The position numbers were made by a program, and so were the translations under genes. Below are positions 1-8,189 of a DNA stretch of 64,000 nucleotides, piece after piece. Position 1 is the stretch's first letter. Every line of letters begins with the position of its first letter. Location: positions 1 to 64,000 of the forward strand of contig REAB01000065.1 in NCBI GenBank assembly GCA_004293645.1, written 5' to 3'. This DNA is from Cytophagia bacterium (GTDB lineage Bacteria; Bacteroidota; Bacteroidia; Cytophagales; Spirosomataceae). The notes beneath the pieces were generated by a model. It did not search any database. It had not been told where the DNA came from and saw only the letters and a list, made by a program, of their open reading frames with translations.

Positions 1-48
1 CGCTACGAAGAAACGGGGGAAATTCCCAATCTGAAAGAGGCGAAATGA
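1..48 (+). CDS. 3' end of an unidentified gene (partial)
   Basis: Frame 1 is open from the first base and gives 15 residues (RYEETGEIPNLKEAK) before a TGA at 46-48. The charged tail looks like an ordinary C-terminus. It would converge on the lipoprotein gene whose stop lies only four bases further on, a spacing typical of this compact genome. Too little is present to name a function, and the call is an inference from gene packing. Confidence 0.45.
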   Translation, partial: RYEETGEIPNLKEAK

Positions 49-52
49 GTAG

Positions 53-667
53 TTACTCTTCTGCGCCCAAAAATGCCGAAAAACGCGATGGCTGAAACCT
101 AATAGTATCTGGGTAAGTAGAATCTTTGGCTCCGAATGTTTTGATAAAAGATGCCATGAACTCACCTTCTACCAGCCCCGTTTGCTTATCCACCTTGGTT
201 ACTCGAAAGTAATTCTTTTCCGATTGCAACACCCGATAACTATCCTTGCCCGCATCGTGTTCAGAGGTGAAAAAAGCAGCCGCTGGAATGGTATCGGGGC
301 GGCAAGCATTGATTGGGCTTCCCCTAAGCTCATAACTGCCAACTCGCAACGGTATTGCACTAAACGAAAGACTCTCAAAATAGTAACGTGTATTGTCGTC
401 TGTGATGAAATAACGATAAAAAGCAACACCAAAAAAATTCTTATAATTATCACTTATTCGTTCTGCCCAACACGAATTACTAACAGTATGGGTAGAAACC
501 TTAGTACCTTTGGGTGTTATGTAGTTCCATACTTTGCCGCTCATCATTACCTCAGCGGAGTTGCGAGGAAGGGGTTTGACCTCTTCTTGGTCTTGGCGAC
601 AAGCAGCAATAAAGATTACAAAAAGTAGCCACAGCAGCCACTTCTGGGAAATAGGGCGATAGTTCAT
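53..667 (-). CDS. Putative lipoprotein of unknown function
   Basis: 204 residues. The start at 667 is preferred to 697 because it gives a compact signal peptide: a short basic stretch, a hydrophobic core and a lipobox ending FIAAC, with the lipid-modified Cys at residue 23. The mature part is about 180 residues with a WNYITPKG stretch near its start and alternating hydrophobic/polar residues suggesting a beta-rich outer-membrane or periplasmic lipoprotein. Small lipoproteins of this shape are common in Bacteroidetes, some in the DUF6252 group, but I cannot place this one. Product unknown. Confidence 0.75.
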   Translation of the reverse strand: MNYRPISQKWLLWLLFVIFIAACRQDQEEVKPLPRNSAEVMMSGKVWNYITPKGTKVSTHTVSNSCWAERISDNYKNFFGVAFYRYFITDDNTRYYFESLSFSAIPLRVGSYELRGSPINACRPDTIPAAAFFTSEHDAGKDSYRVLQSEKNYFRVTKVDKQTGLVEGEFMASFIKTFGAKDSTYPDTIRFQPSRFSAFLGAEE

Positions 668-726
668 GGCCTTACTTTGATAAGATGAGCTTTTCAACTT
701 TTACAAACGCACTTGTTAATTCAAGT

Positions 727-1845
727 TTACAAAAGTAAGAAACTTTCCAAAAAAGCCACTACGCGCGTTCCTGCTTGGCCATCGCCGTAGGGATTGCTGG
801 CCTCCGACATCTGGGCGTACAGCGGCGCGTTTTCCCACAGCTTGCGCACGGCGGCCACAATGTTGGCTTGGTTGGCCCCCACCAACTGCACCGTACCCGC
901 TTCTACGGCTTCGGGGCGTTCGGTGGTGTCGCGCATCACAAGTACGGGCTTGCCCAAACTCGGTGCTTCTTCTTGCACCCCGCCCGAGTCGGTTAAAATA
1001 ACCCAGCTTTGCTTCATGGCATACACAAAATCGGCATAGTCCATGGGCGCGGGCAAATGCACGTTGGCAAGGCTGCCAAGGCGGTCGTAAACAGGTTGTT
1101 GCACATTGGGATTGAGGTGCACGGGATACACAATTTCCAAATCGGGATATTGTTGGGCCAATTGGCGCAGGGCATCGCAGATTTGCACAAACCCATCGCC
1201 AAAATTTTCGCGGCGGTGGCCTGTTACGAGCAAAATTTTCTTTTCGGAGGCAAACACCGCCTGCACCGCCGTTGCCACTTGGCCCGAAAACCCGCTCACG
1301 CGCTCGCTCATGTACAAGAGCGCATCTATGACGGTATTACCCGTTTTTACGATTTTTTCGGGTGCTACGCCCTCGCGCAGGAGGTTTTGCACGTTGCGGT
1401 CGGTGGGGGCAAAATAATAATTGGCCAGGCGGTCGGTGATGAGGCGGTTGGCTTCTTCTGGAAACGGCGATTGGAGATTGCCCGTGCGTAAACCTGCCTC
1501 GACGTGGCCAACTTTAATGCCCGCATAAAACGCCGCCAACGACGCGGCCATGCAGGTAGTGGTGTCGCCGTGCACGAGTATGATGTCTGGCTGGTAGGTT
1601 TTGAACAACTCCCGCAAGCCCGTCAAAATGCGGCAAGTTACGTCGGTAAGGTCTTGGCCTGCTTGCATAATGTTGAGGTCAAAATCGGGGCTAATCTCAA
1701 AAAGTGCCAGTACTTGGTCGAGCATTTGGCGGTGCTGACCCGTTACGCACAGTTTGTGTTCGAGGCTTGATTGTTGGAGCTGCTTCACCAAAACGGCCAT
1801 TTTGATGGCTTCGGGGCGCGTACCAAAAACGGTTAATACTTTCAT
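727..1845 (-). CDS. wecB: UDP-N-acetylglucosamine 2-epimerase (non-hydrolysing)
   Basis: 372 residues, the usual length. It interconverts UDP-GlcNAc and UDP-ManNAc in the cytoplasm, supplying ManNAc-type sugars for surface polysaccharide. The family's signatures are all present in order: GTRPEAIKM at residues 8-16, GDTTT near 93, EAGLRTGN near 116, PEEANR near 128, TGHRREN near 206 and [10 protein letters not shown] near 285. These include the conserved Asp, Glu and His residues of the active-site cleft. It is the downstream gene of a pair: its ATG overlaps the TGA of the ArsC-like gene as ATGA, so the two are probably translationally coupled. No other polysaccharide gene is adjacent. Confidence 0.95.
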   Translation of the reverse strand: MKVLTVFGTRPEAIKMAVLVKQLQQSSLEHKLCVTGQHRQMLDQVLALFEISPDFDLNIMQAGQDLTDVTCRILTGLRELFKTYQPDIILVHGDTTTCMAASLAAFYAGIKVGHVEAGLRTGNLQSPFPEEANRLITDRLANYYFAPTDRNVQNLLREGVAPEKIVKTGNTVIDALLYMSERVSGFSGQVATAVQAVFASEKKILLVTGHRRENFGDGFVQICDALRQLAQQYPDLEIVYPVHLNPNVQQPVYDRLGSLANVHLPAPMDYADFVYAMKQSWVILTDSGGVQEEAPSLGKPVLVMRDTTERPEAVEAGTVQLVGANQANIVAAVRKLWENAPLYAQMSEASNPYGDGQAGTRVVAFLESFLLL

Positions 1846-2177
1846 AATTCTGCGGGCTTCCAGCCAATTTTTACAATTTTATCGTTTTGTTCTATCACTG
1901 GCCGTTTAATCACGCTCGGCTTTCCGAGCATGAGCGCAATGGCACTTTCGTTGTCTTTTACGTCCGCTTTTTGCTCGTCCGAGAGCTGTTTCCAAGTTGT
2001 TCCCGCGCGGTTGATGAGCGTCTGATGGTCGGTTTGGGTGAGCCATTCGGTTAGTTTTTCGGGCGTTATGCCCTGTTTTTTATAATCGTGAAATTGATAT
2101 TCCAACCCGTTTTCTTTGAGCCAAACAATGGCTTTTTTGAGCGTATCGCAGTTGGGTATTCCGTAAACAGTGAGCAT
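1842..2177 (-). CDS. ArsC/Spx-family thioredoxin-fold reductase (YffB-like)
   Basis: 111 residues with the N-terminal motif [12 protein letters not shown] (residues 5-16) and a single catalytic-type Cys10, typical of the YffB/ArsC-like small thioredoxin-fold family (E. coli YffB is about 118 residues). True arsenate reductases share the fold, but there is no ars context here, so the substrate is unknown; glutathione- or thiol-dependent reduction is only a family-level guess. The gene's TGA overlaps the wecB start (ATGA), implying co-transcription and coupled translation. A GC-rich repeated element lies 14 bases upstream of the start codon. Confidence 0.85.
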   Translation of the reverse strand: MLTVYGIPNCDTLKKAIVWLKENGLEYQFHDYKKQGITPEKLTEWLTQTDHQTLINRAGTTWKQLSDEQKADVKDNESAIALMLGKPSVIKRPVIEQNDKIVKIGWKPAEL

Positions 2178-2190
2178 AGTGGGATTTGAG

Positions 2191-2208
2191 CGGGGCCGCC
2201 TGAGCGGT
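2191..2208 (-). repeat. 18-base intergenic element, copy 1 of 3
   Basis: Read on the minus strand this is ACCGCTCAGGCGGCCCCG. Near-identical copies lie at 11698-11715 (plus) and 49510-49527 (minus). It contains a small potential stem-loop (CCGC-CTGA-GCGG on the plus strand) and sits 14 bases upstream of the ArsC-like start, pointing towards it. Function unknown. Confidence 0.45.
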
Positions 2209-2297
2209 TTGTGGTTTGAAGTGTATGATTGAGAGATATGGCGGGGATTGGGGTGCTAATAACTAAACTTTTTGGAGGTTTGCGGGGTTAGGTTTGA

Positions 2298-2732
2298 ATG
2301 AAACTTATTATTCAGACTCGCGTCAATCAGTCGTACTTGCAAGTATGGAACGGTTTTGACAAAAAACTTTTCGACCAACTCGCTCCGCCGTTCCCGCCCG
2401 TGCGGGTGGTGCGTTTTGACGGCTGCCTCGAAGGCCATGTGGTGGACTTAGAACTCAATTTTTTGTTGTTTAAGCAACGTTGGGTGAGCCACATTACCGC
2501 CCAAAACACCACCGATGCCGAAATTTATTTCATAGACGAAGGCCGACAATTGCCCTTTTTTCTGAGCAAATGGAAACACAAACACCGCATTTTAAAAGAC
2601 GGCACCCACGCCATTATTGCCGATGAAATTGAATTTCGGACTCCTTTTTTGCTAACCGACTACCTTTTTTACCCGCTTATGTGGGCGCAATTTGCCTACC
2701 GCAAACCCATTTATCGGCGCGTTTTTGCTTAG
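2298..2732 (+). CDS. SRPBCC (START-like) fold ligand-binding protein
   Basis: 144 residues. The pattern starting MKLIIQTRVNQSYLQVWNGF, a central WVSHITAQN strand and a C-terminal helix with LLTDYLFYPLMW fits the SRPBCC/START-like superfamily: a helix-grip fold that binds hydrophobic ligands or lipids. Bacteroidetes carry many stand-alone cytoplasmic members without known substrate. The gene converges on the MlaF-type ATPase gene and their last four bases overlap. No signal peptide is visible. The family call is from sequence pattern only. Confidence 0.7.
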   Translation: MKLIIQTRVNQSYLQVWNGFDKKLFDQLAPPFPPVRVVRFDGCLEGHVVDLELNFLLFKQRWVSHITAQNTTDAEIYFIDEGRQLPFFLSKWKHKHRILKDGTHAIIADEIEFRTPFLLTDYLFYPLMWAQFAYRKPIYRRVFA

Positions 2733-3475
2733 TTTCGCATATCGCGGAGTAGTTTGTTGGCAAAAATAAACTCGTTGAGTTCTGGCACGTCCGAATGAAT
2801 GATATTGGTATTGTTGCCTTCCCAGAGTTTTTTGCCTTTGTACAAAAATAGCACTTGGTCGCCCATTTCCAGCACCGAGTTCATGTCGTGCGTGATAACC
2901 ACCGTCGTAATGTTGTATTCGTCGGTTATTTCTTTAATCAATTCATCAATTTTTACCGACGTGAGCGGGTCGAGGCCAGAGTTGGGTTCATCACAAAACA
3001 AGTATTTGGGATTCATCACAATAGCCCGGGCTATGCCCACGCGCTTTTTCATGCCGCCGCTTAGTTCAGAAGGCATTCGGTCAATGGCGTGGTCGAGCCC
3101 CACCCGCGAGAGGCAAAAGCGAGCGCGTTCGTTTTTTTCGGTTTCCGAAAAATCGGTGAGCATATCGAGCGGAAAACGCACATTTTGGAGCGATGTTTTG
3201 GAGTCGAACAACGCCCCGCCCTGAAACAAAACGCCCATGTCGCGCCTTATTTCTTTGCGCACTTCGTCCGAATTTCCCCAAAAATCGCGCCCATTGTAAA
3301 GCACGGTGCCTGCGTCGGGTTTAATGAGGCCAATCAAACATTTGAGCAACACACTTTTGCCCGTACCGCTACCGCCAATCACCAGGCTGTTGTTGCTGGG
3401 CATAAACGTACCCGACACATTGTCCAAGATGGTGCGTCCTTCAAAACTTTTTGATATACTCGAAAACTCAATCAT
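2729..3475 (-). CDS. ABC transporter ATP-binding protein, MlaF-type
   Basis: 248 residues from the ATG at 3475, chosen because MIEFSSISKSFEGR is the normal N-terminus and because this ATG overlaps the tatC TGA as ATGA. It carries Walker A (GGSGTGKS, residues ~34-41), the signature LSGGMKKRVGIARA (~138-151), Walker B (LFCDEP) and the Asn-containing DEPNSGLDP typical of MlaF/Ttg2A ATPases, which drive lipid transport between membranes. The cognate MlaE permease and MlaD protein are not in the window; the gene downstream is convergent. So the partner must be encoded elsewhere, and the MlaF label is family-level. Confidence 0.88.
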   Translation of the reverse strand: MIEFSSISKSFEGRTILDNVSGTFMPSNNSLVIGGSGTGKSVLLKCLIGLIKPDAGTVLYNGRDFWGNSDEVRKEIRRDMGVLFQGGALFDSKTSLQNVRFPLDMLTDFSETEKNERARFCLSRVGLDHAIDRMPSELSGGMKKRVGIARAIVMNPKYLFCDEPNSGLDPLTSVKIDELIKEITDEYNITTVVITHDMNSVLEMGDQVLFLYKGKKLWEGNNTNIIHSDVPELNEFIFANKLLRDMRN

Positions 3476-4323
3476 AACGTTGGGTTTTGCTGTTCTAATT
3501 TGTTTTGCCGCTCCACCCAGCCCGACACCCAAATGCTAATTTCGTAAAGCAACGTAAGTGGTGTTGCCACCAATACTTGGCTCAACACGTCGGGCGAGGG
3601 CGTGATAATGGCCGCCACAATGAGAATAACCACAAAAGCATGGCGGCGATATTGACGCATGAAACGGGGGTTTAAAAAGCCAACCTTCGACAGCACAAAA
3701 GCCACCACGGGCAACTGAAAAGTAACTCCACAAGCCAACGTAAGCAACGAAATGAGGCTCACATAAGACGTAACATCGAACTGGTTTTTGATGGTAGGGT
3801 CTAATTTAAAATTAGCTAAAAAATTGATAGCCAGCGGCGAAACGATGTAGTAGCCAAAAAGAACGCCCGAAAAAAACAAAAACGTAACGTAAAAAACAGC
3901 ACCGCGCGCTGCCTTGCGCTCCGAAGATTTAAGGCCCGGTTTGATAAACCGCCACACTTCCCAGAAAGCGTAAGGAAACGCAAACAACAAGCCAATAATA
4001 ACCGCCGAAAGCATAGCCATCGAAAACTGGCCCGACATTTCCCGGCTTTGTAGTTCAAAATCAAGGTTTTGAATGCACAGGCCATCTGCCCCCGTAAAAG
4101 CAGCTATTTTGCACAACATTCGGTAGGTCCAAAAAGACGAGCGCGACGGGGCTAAAATAACAACATCGTATATTTTTTCAATAAAAGCGAAAGCAACAAT
4201 GGTAAAAGTTAAAATTGCGCCCACCGCCCGAATAATGTGCCAGCGTAATTCTTCAAGGTGCGACAGGAAAGTCATTTCTGCTCCTTCTTCGGCGTTTTCG
4301 TCGGTAGATTGATCTAATGGCAT
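3472..4323 (-). CDS. tatC: Sec-independent protein translocase subunit TatC
   Basis: 283 residues, six predicted membrane segments. TatC is the inner-membrane receptor that recognises twin-arginine signal peptides of folded exported proteins. The conserved N-terminal cytoplasmic HLEELRWHIIRA (residues 21-32) is present, as are a FAFPYAFWEVWRFIKPGL stretch before a membrane helix and a conserved C-terminal TPSPDVLSQ. The N-terminus has an acidic extension of about 15 residues and a loop near residues 65-90 is longer than in E. coli TatC (258 residues). No tatA is adjacent. It is coupled by ATGA overlap to the ABC ATPase. Likely clients in this window are the LD-carboxypeptidase and the DUF1501 protein, both with twin-arginine leaders. 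Confidence 0.95.
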   Translation of the reverse strand: MPLDQSTDENAEEGAEMTFLSHLEELRWHIIRAVGAILTFTIVAFAFIEKIYDVVILAPSRSSFWTYRMLCKIAAFTGADGLCIQNLDFELQSREMSGQFSMAMLSAVIIGLLFAFPYAFWEVWRFIKPGLKSSERKAARGAVFYVTFLFFSGVLFGYYIVSPLAINFLANFKLDPTIKNQFDVTSYVSLISLLTLACGVTFQLPVVAFVLSKVGFLNPRFMRQYRRHAFVVILIVAAIITPSPDVLSQVLVATPLTLLYEISIWVSGWVERQNKLEQQNPTL

Positions 4324-4467
4324 CGTGATAAATTAAATTTCAATGCACAAAGTTACGTTTTGCCGCCGTTTCTAAATCAAAAAATCACGAATTTTAACAT
4401 TCTAAGTGGGTATTATGCGGCCTTTTTACAACTTTTGAATATCTTTGGTCGAACAAAATATAAATCC

Positions 4468-4902
4468 ATGCACCCACTGGCCGATAAAATCACCACTTTT
4501 CATTCGCCTTTTGCCGATACCGAAGCCCAAAAAGCGGCTCTAAAAGAAGAATCGGACGCGCTCAAACAGCAGCTGGAAGGGCAAATAGATGGCTTCAAAA
4601 CCGATGCCACGCGCATTGGCAAGCAGGCCTTGGTGATTGGCGGTAGCATTATGGCTGTATATTTGCTGCTCGATTTATTATTGCCCAACAACAACAACGA
4701 CGAGACCGACCAACAAGGCAGTAACCCGTTGGCCGTTGGTTCGTCTAAAAACAGTACCCAATTCCCTTGGCTTGCCAAGTCGGTCAGTGCTTATGCTGTG
4801 ACTTGGCTGCTGGGTTTGGCGCGTGAAAAATTAATTGACTTTTTGGCTACTCAGAACCATAGCAATGCCGTTCCCAATACAAACTCAACTTCGGAAACAT
4901 AA
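4468..4902 (+). CDS. Small membrane protein, function unknown
   Basis: 144 residues from the ATG at 4468; the frame stays open upstream to 4360 but that part lacks coding character, and a -7-like TATCTTTG lies at 4440-4447, 20 bases before this start. Residues ~25-50 are charged and helical (coiled-coil-like), a membrane segment follows (LVIGGSIMAVYLLLDLLL), then an Asn/Asp-rich loop (NNNNDETDQQ), then a second hydrophobic helix (AYAVTWLLGLA). The two-helix layout resembles small envelope or holin-like proteins but no family is recognised. Its 3' end overlaps the GGGP synthase start by 38 bases. Confidence 0.72.
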   Translation: MHPLADKITTFHSPFADTEAQKAALKEESDALKQQLEGQIDGFKTDATRIGKQALVIGGSIMAVYLLLDLLLPNNNNDETDQQGSNPLAVGSSKNSTQFPWLAKSVSAYAVTWLLGLAREKLIDFLATQNHSNAVPNTNSTSET

Positions 4903-5629
4903 ACAAACAGGCAAAAAATCGTTTGCCGTTTTGCTCGATCCCGACAAGGTAGATTTAGCATCGTTTCCCTATTTATTGGCCGAAAGCGTACAACAGGGCG
5001 TGGATTATTTTTTTGTGGGGGGCAGCCTCATTACCCAATACGCCATGCCCGAAATGATTGCGGCCATTCGGAAGCACACCCAAATTCCGGCAATATTGTT
5101 TCCAGGTAGTAGTTTGCACATCGAACCTACCGCCGATGCCATCTTGCTGCTGTCGCTTATTTCGGGCCGAAACCCCGAACTGCTCATTGGCCAACACGTT
5201 ATTGCCGCACCAATTCTCAAACGCAGTGGGTTGGAGGTATTGCCAACGGGCTATATGTTGGTAGAAAGTGGCCGTTCTACTACTGTTTCGTACATTAGCA
5301 ACACCACGCCCATACCGCACGACAAGCCCAGCGTAGCCGCTTGTACGGCCATGGCGGGCGAGATGCTGGGCTTGCAGCTCATGTACTTGGACGCGGGCAG
5401 CGGCGCACAAAAACCCGTTTCGGCGGCTATGATTGCGGCCGTCCGCCAAGCCGTAGATACGCCCATTGTGGTAGGCGGCGGCATCAACAGCATTGACAAA
5501 GCCTACGCCGCCCTCGAAGCAGGGGCCGACGTGATTGTGGTGGGTAATGGCATCGAAGAAAACCCCGATTTACTCCCCGAAATAGCCCAAGCAGTTCGCG
5601 CTTTCAATGAGCGAATTGCGACATATTGA
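4865..5629 (+). CDS. Geranylgeranylglyceryl phosphate synthase (PcrB/GGGPS family)
   Basis: 254 residues, TIM barrel. The family joins a polyprenyl diphosphate to sn-glycerol 1-phosphate. Visible motifs are LLDPDKVDL (near residue 21), FVGGSLITQ, FPGSS, YLDAGSGAQKPVS and the phosphate-binding VVGGGINS followed by GADVIVVGNGIEEN. In archaea this makes the ether lipid backbone; bacterial group II enzymes in Bacteroidetes are known as active GGGP synthases with an unclear physiological role. The start at 4865 overlaps the upstream gene by 38 bases, so the two are likely co-transcribed. The G1P source (an AraM/G1PDH) is not in the window. Confidence 0.9.
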   Translation: MPFPIQTQLRKHKQTGKKSFAVLLDPDKVDLASFPYLLAESVQQGVDYFFVGGSLITQYAMPEMIAAIRKHTQIPAILFPGSSLHIEPTADAILLLSLISGRNPELLIGQHVIAAPILKRSGLEVLPTGYMLVESGRSTTVSYISNTTPIPHDKPSVAACTAMAGEMLGLQLMYLDAGSGAQKPVSAAMIAAVRQAVDTPIVVGGGINSIDKAYAALEAGADVIVVGNGIEENPDLLPEIAQAVRAFNERIATY

Positions 5630-5662
5630 CAAAAAATATCTACAACAAAACCTTCTAAATCC

Positions 5663-6637
5663 ATGAAAATCAACCCATTACTGCTCTTTTTTTGTGTGTT
5701 GCTGCATGGTGGCTTTCAAGCCATTGCCCAAAAAAACAAAACCATTAAAGTGTTAATCGTTGACGGCCAAAACAACCACGTACAGTGGCCCAAGATTACG
5801 TACATGATGAAACAATATTTGGAAGAAACGGGCAAGTTTTCGGTCAATGTTGAGCGCAGCTATTATACTTGGAAAGGCGATGAATACCTCCAAAAATACA
5901 AAATTGCGGGTTTGAGAAATACCCAAGCATTAGAAAAGCCACGCCCCGATTCGAGTTTTCGGCCAAATTTTGCGCAGTATGACGTGGTGGTTTGCAATTT
6001 TGGTTGGAATGCCGCCGACTGGCCCGCCCAAACCCAACAAGATTTTGAGCAGTTTGTGGCCAAAGGCGGCGGTTTGGTAGTAGTACACGCGGCCAACAAC
6101 TCGTTTCCGCTTTGGCCTGCCTATAATCAAATGATTGGATTGGGCGGCTGGGGCGACCGCAGCGAAAAAGATGGTCCGTACGTGTATTACGACCAAGAAG
6201 GGAAACTCGTGCGCGACACAGAACCTGGCAAGGCGGGGTCGCACGGGGCGCAAAATCCTTATCCTATCAACATCAGAAACCCTAAACACCCCATTACCAA
6301 AGGAATGCCCGCAACTTGGATGCACGCCAAAGACGAACTCTACGACCACCTGCGCGGCCCCGCCCAAAATATGGAAGTATTGGCAACGGCTTTTTCGCCC
6401 AAAAGCAACAAGGGGGCCGACCGCCACGAGCCTACGCTCTTTACCATTCAGTACGGCAAAGGACGCGTGTTTCATACTGTACTTGGCGACTCAGACTACT
6501 CCATTGAGTGCGTGGGTTTTATTGTTTCGCTGCAACGCGGCACGCAGTGGGCTGCTACGGGCAAGGTAAATATTCCGATTCCTGCCGATTTTCCAACCGA
6601 AACACAGGCGAGTTCACGCAAGTTTGTTGAAAAATAA
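5663..6637 (+). CDS. Secreted ThuA-domain protein
   Basis: 324 residues. A 22-residue signal peptide (hydrophobic LLLFFCVLL, cleavage near AIAQ) precedes one ThuA-like domain of the class I glutamine amidotransferase-like fold: VLIVDGQNNH at the start, VVVCNFGWNAADWP, GGGLVVVHAANNSFP and the conserved HAKDELYDHLRGP region, then GRVFHTVLGDSDYS. ThuA-like proteins in Bacteroidetes are periplasmic and associated with carbohydrate breakdown; in other bacteria the family links to trehalose utilisation. No sugar-use genes flank it, so substrate is unknown. Confidence 0.87.
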   Translation: MKINPLLLFFCVLLHGGFQAIAQKNKTIKVLIVDGQNNHVQWPKITYMMKQYLEETGKFSVNVERSYYTWKGDEYLQKYKIAGLRNTQALEKPRPDSSFRPNFAQYDVVVCNFGWNAADWPAQTQQDFEQFVAKGGGLVVVHAANNSFPLWPAYNQMIGLGGWGDRSEKDGPYVYYDQEGKLVRDTEPGKAGSHGAQNPYPINIRNPKHPITKGMPATWMHAKDELYDHLRGPAQNMEVLATAFSPKSNKGADRHEPTLFTIQYGKGRVFHTVLGDSDYSIECVGFIVSLQRGTQWAATGKVNIPIPADFPTETQASSRKFVEK

Positions 6638-6641
6638 GCAT

Positions 6642-8093
6642 TTACTCCACCCAACGCCAGTCTTTTCCAATAACCAGCTCTTTTTTCAAGCCCTGCGCCA
6701 CGAGTTGGTCGCGGGTTTTGTTGGTATTTAGTTTTTCGGCAGGAATCTCATCGGCGTTGGCCAAAGCGTAGAGTAGCATGGCCGAGAAGCGCGCGCCGTT
6801 GGTTATTTGGGTTTTGTTTACCAAATTAAAACGGTCGCAGTCGGCGTGGTAGCAGTTTATTACTTCGGTACTTAATGCGCCCATTGGTGCGCCCGTGGGT
6901 ATGCCTTCGAGCATAAACGGCTGGTGGTCAGAGTGTAAGCCCGCACGACTACTTACCTCGTTCATAAAATTGGGGTCTATTTGTTTGATTTGCTCGCCAA
7001 CGGTTTTAAAAAAAGCCATCAGTTCGTCGCGCCCACCTATGCTCATGCCATAAACGTTGTTGGTCATGTCGAGATTCATCATAAACCTTATTTTGTCGAG
7101 TTGTTTGGCACGAACGTATTCTTTTACGGCATGACGCGACCCCAGCAAGCCTTGCTCTTCTCCCATAAACAGCACAAAATCTATGGTACGTTTGGGCTTG
7201 ATTTTGAGTGCTTTAAAGGCGCGGGCAATCTCCATAATAGTAAACGAACCCAAGCCGTTGTCGGTAGCACCCGTGGCCAAATCCCACGAATCCAGGTGGC
7301 CGCCAATCACGATGCGCTCGCTCGATTTGCCTTTGAGGGTAGCCACTACGTTGCGGGCTTTTGTTTTTCTGCTGGAATTGCGCATATCCACAATAGCGTG
7401 CAGGTCGCGGTCCACTTTTTTCCATTGCCTAATTTGCTCCCCACTCTCTTTTGAAATACAGACCGCTGGAATACCAATCAACGCGCCAGTTACCGAGGCT
7501 GTTCCAGTAAGCAGCACATTGCCAGGCACTTGATTGACCATAATAATGCCCGTAGCTCCAAACTGAATGGCCAAAGCGGTTTTTTCGGAACGATGCAGGT
7601 TTTTAGCGCCAGCTTTGGCATTGATTAAACCCAAATTGGCCAGTACAATGTTGCCCTTCACTTGGGTTTTGAGGGCTTCAAAGTCTTCTTCTAAACCATT
7701 GCCTACGTCTATAATGGGCCCATTGACGCGAGCTTGCACGGGCGAGTAGGCCAACGCCACCACGGGTACTTCCCGAAAATTGTCGCTTTTGTTGGGTACA
7801 ATGTCAAGCGTAACAGTGTCGCGTTGCCAAGATTCTACCTCAAAAGGCTGAAACTTTACGTCGGTGTAGCCATATTTTTTGAGCAAGTTGAAGGCATATT
7901 GCTCGGCTTTTGCGCCGTTTAGGCTGCCCGTTAGGCGGTGGCCAATGGTGCTGGTGGCTTCGCCGAGGGTTTCGTAGGCTTTTCCATTTTGCAAGATATC
8001 TTGGTTGATGGCACTAAATGGGGCTGCCAATTCATTCTCGCCACGAAAAGACAGCAAAGTTGATAGACAAACAATTTTAAAAAAGCGACACAT
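6642..8093 (-). CDS. Secreted M28-family zinc aminopeptidase with PA domain
   Basis: 483 residues with a short N-terminal hydrophobic leader. A protease-associated (PA) insert lies around residues 140-245, followed by the M28 catalytic domain: GGHLDSWD (first metal His and Asp), GATDNGLG (bridging Asp), LFMGEEQGLLGS (catalytic and metal Glu), NLDMTN and GLHSDHQPF (last metal His). All ligands expected for a co-catalytic two-zinc aminopeptidase are present. It likely trims peptides in the periplasm or outside the cell. It converges with the ThuA gene, only four bases apart. Confidence 0.92.
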   Translation of the reverse strand: MCRFFKIVCLSTLLSFRGENELAAPFSAINQDILQNGKAYETLGEATSTIGHRLTGSLNGAKAEQYAFNLLKKYGYTDVKFQPFEVESWQRDTVTLDIVPNKSDNFREVPVVALAYSPVQARVNGPIIDVGNGLEEDFEALKTQVKGNIVLANLGLINAKAGAKNLHRSEKTALAIQFGATGIIMVNQVPGNVLLTGTASVTGALIGIPAVCISKESGEQIRQWKKVDRDLHAIVDMRNSSRKTKARNVVATLKGKSSERIVIGGHLDSWDLATGATDNGLGSFTIMEIARAFKALKIKPKRTIDFVLFMGEEQGLLGSRHAVKEYVRAKQLDKIRFMMNLDMTNNVYGMSIGGRDELMAFFKTVGEQIKQIDPNFMNEVSSRAGLHSDHQPFMLEGIPTGAPMGALSTEVINCYHADCDRFNLVNKTQITNGARFSAMLLYALANADEIPAEKLNTNKTRDQLVAQGLKKELVIGKDWRWVE

Positions 8094-8189
8094 AATGGGG
8101 TAAATTGAAGGGCTGATAGTAACTCCGTAAAGTTACGAAACTCAACGTCGTAAAGTTGGTGCCATTTTCAAAAATTTATCCTACGGTTT

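Noticed and set aside
182-628. 148-codon plus-strand frame across the first lipoprotein gene
   Set aside because: No motif or start context; the minus-strand lipoprotein has a clear lipobox.
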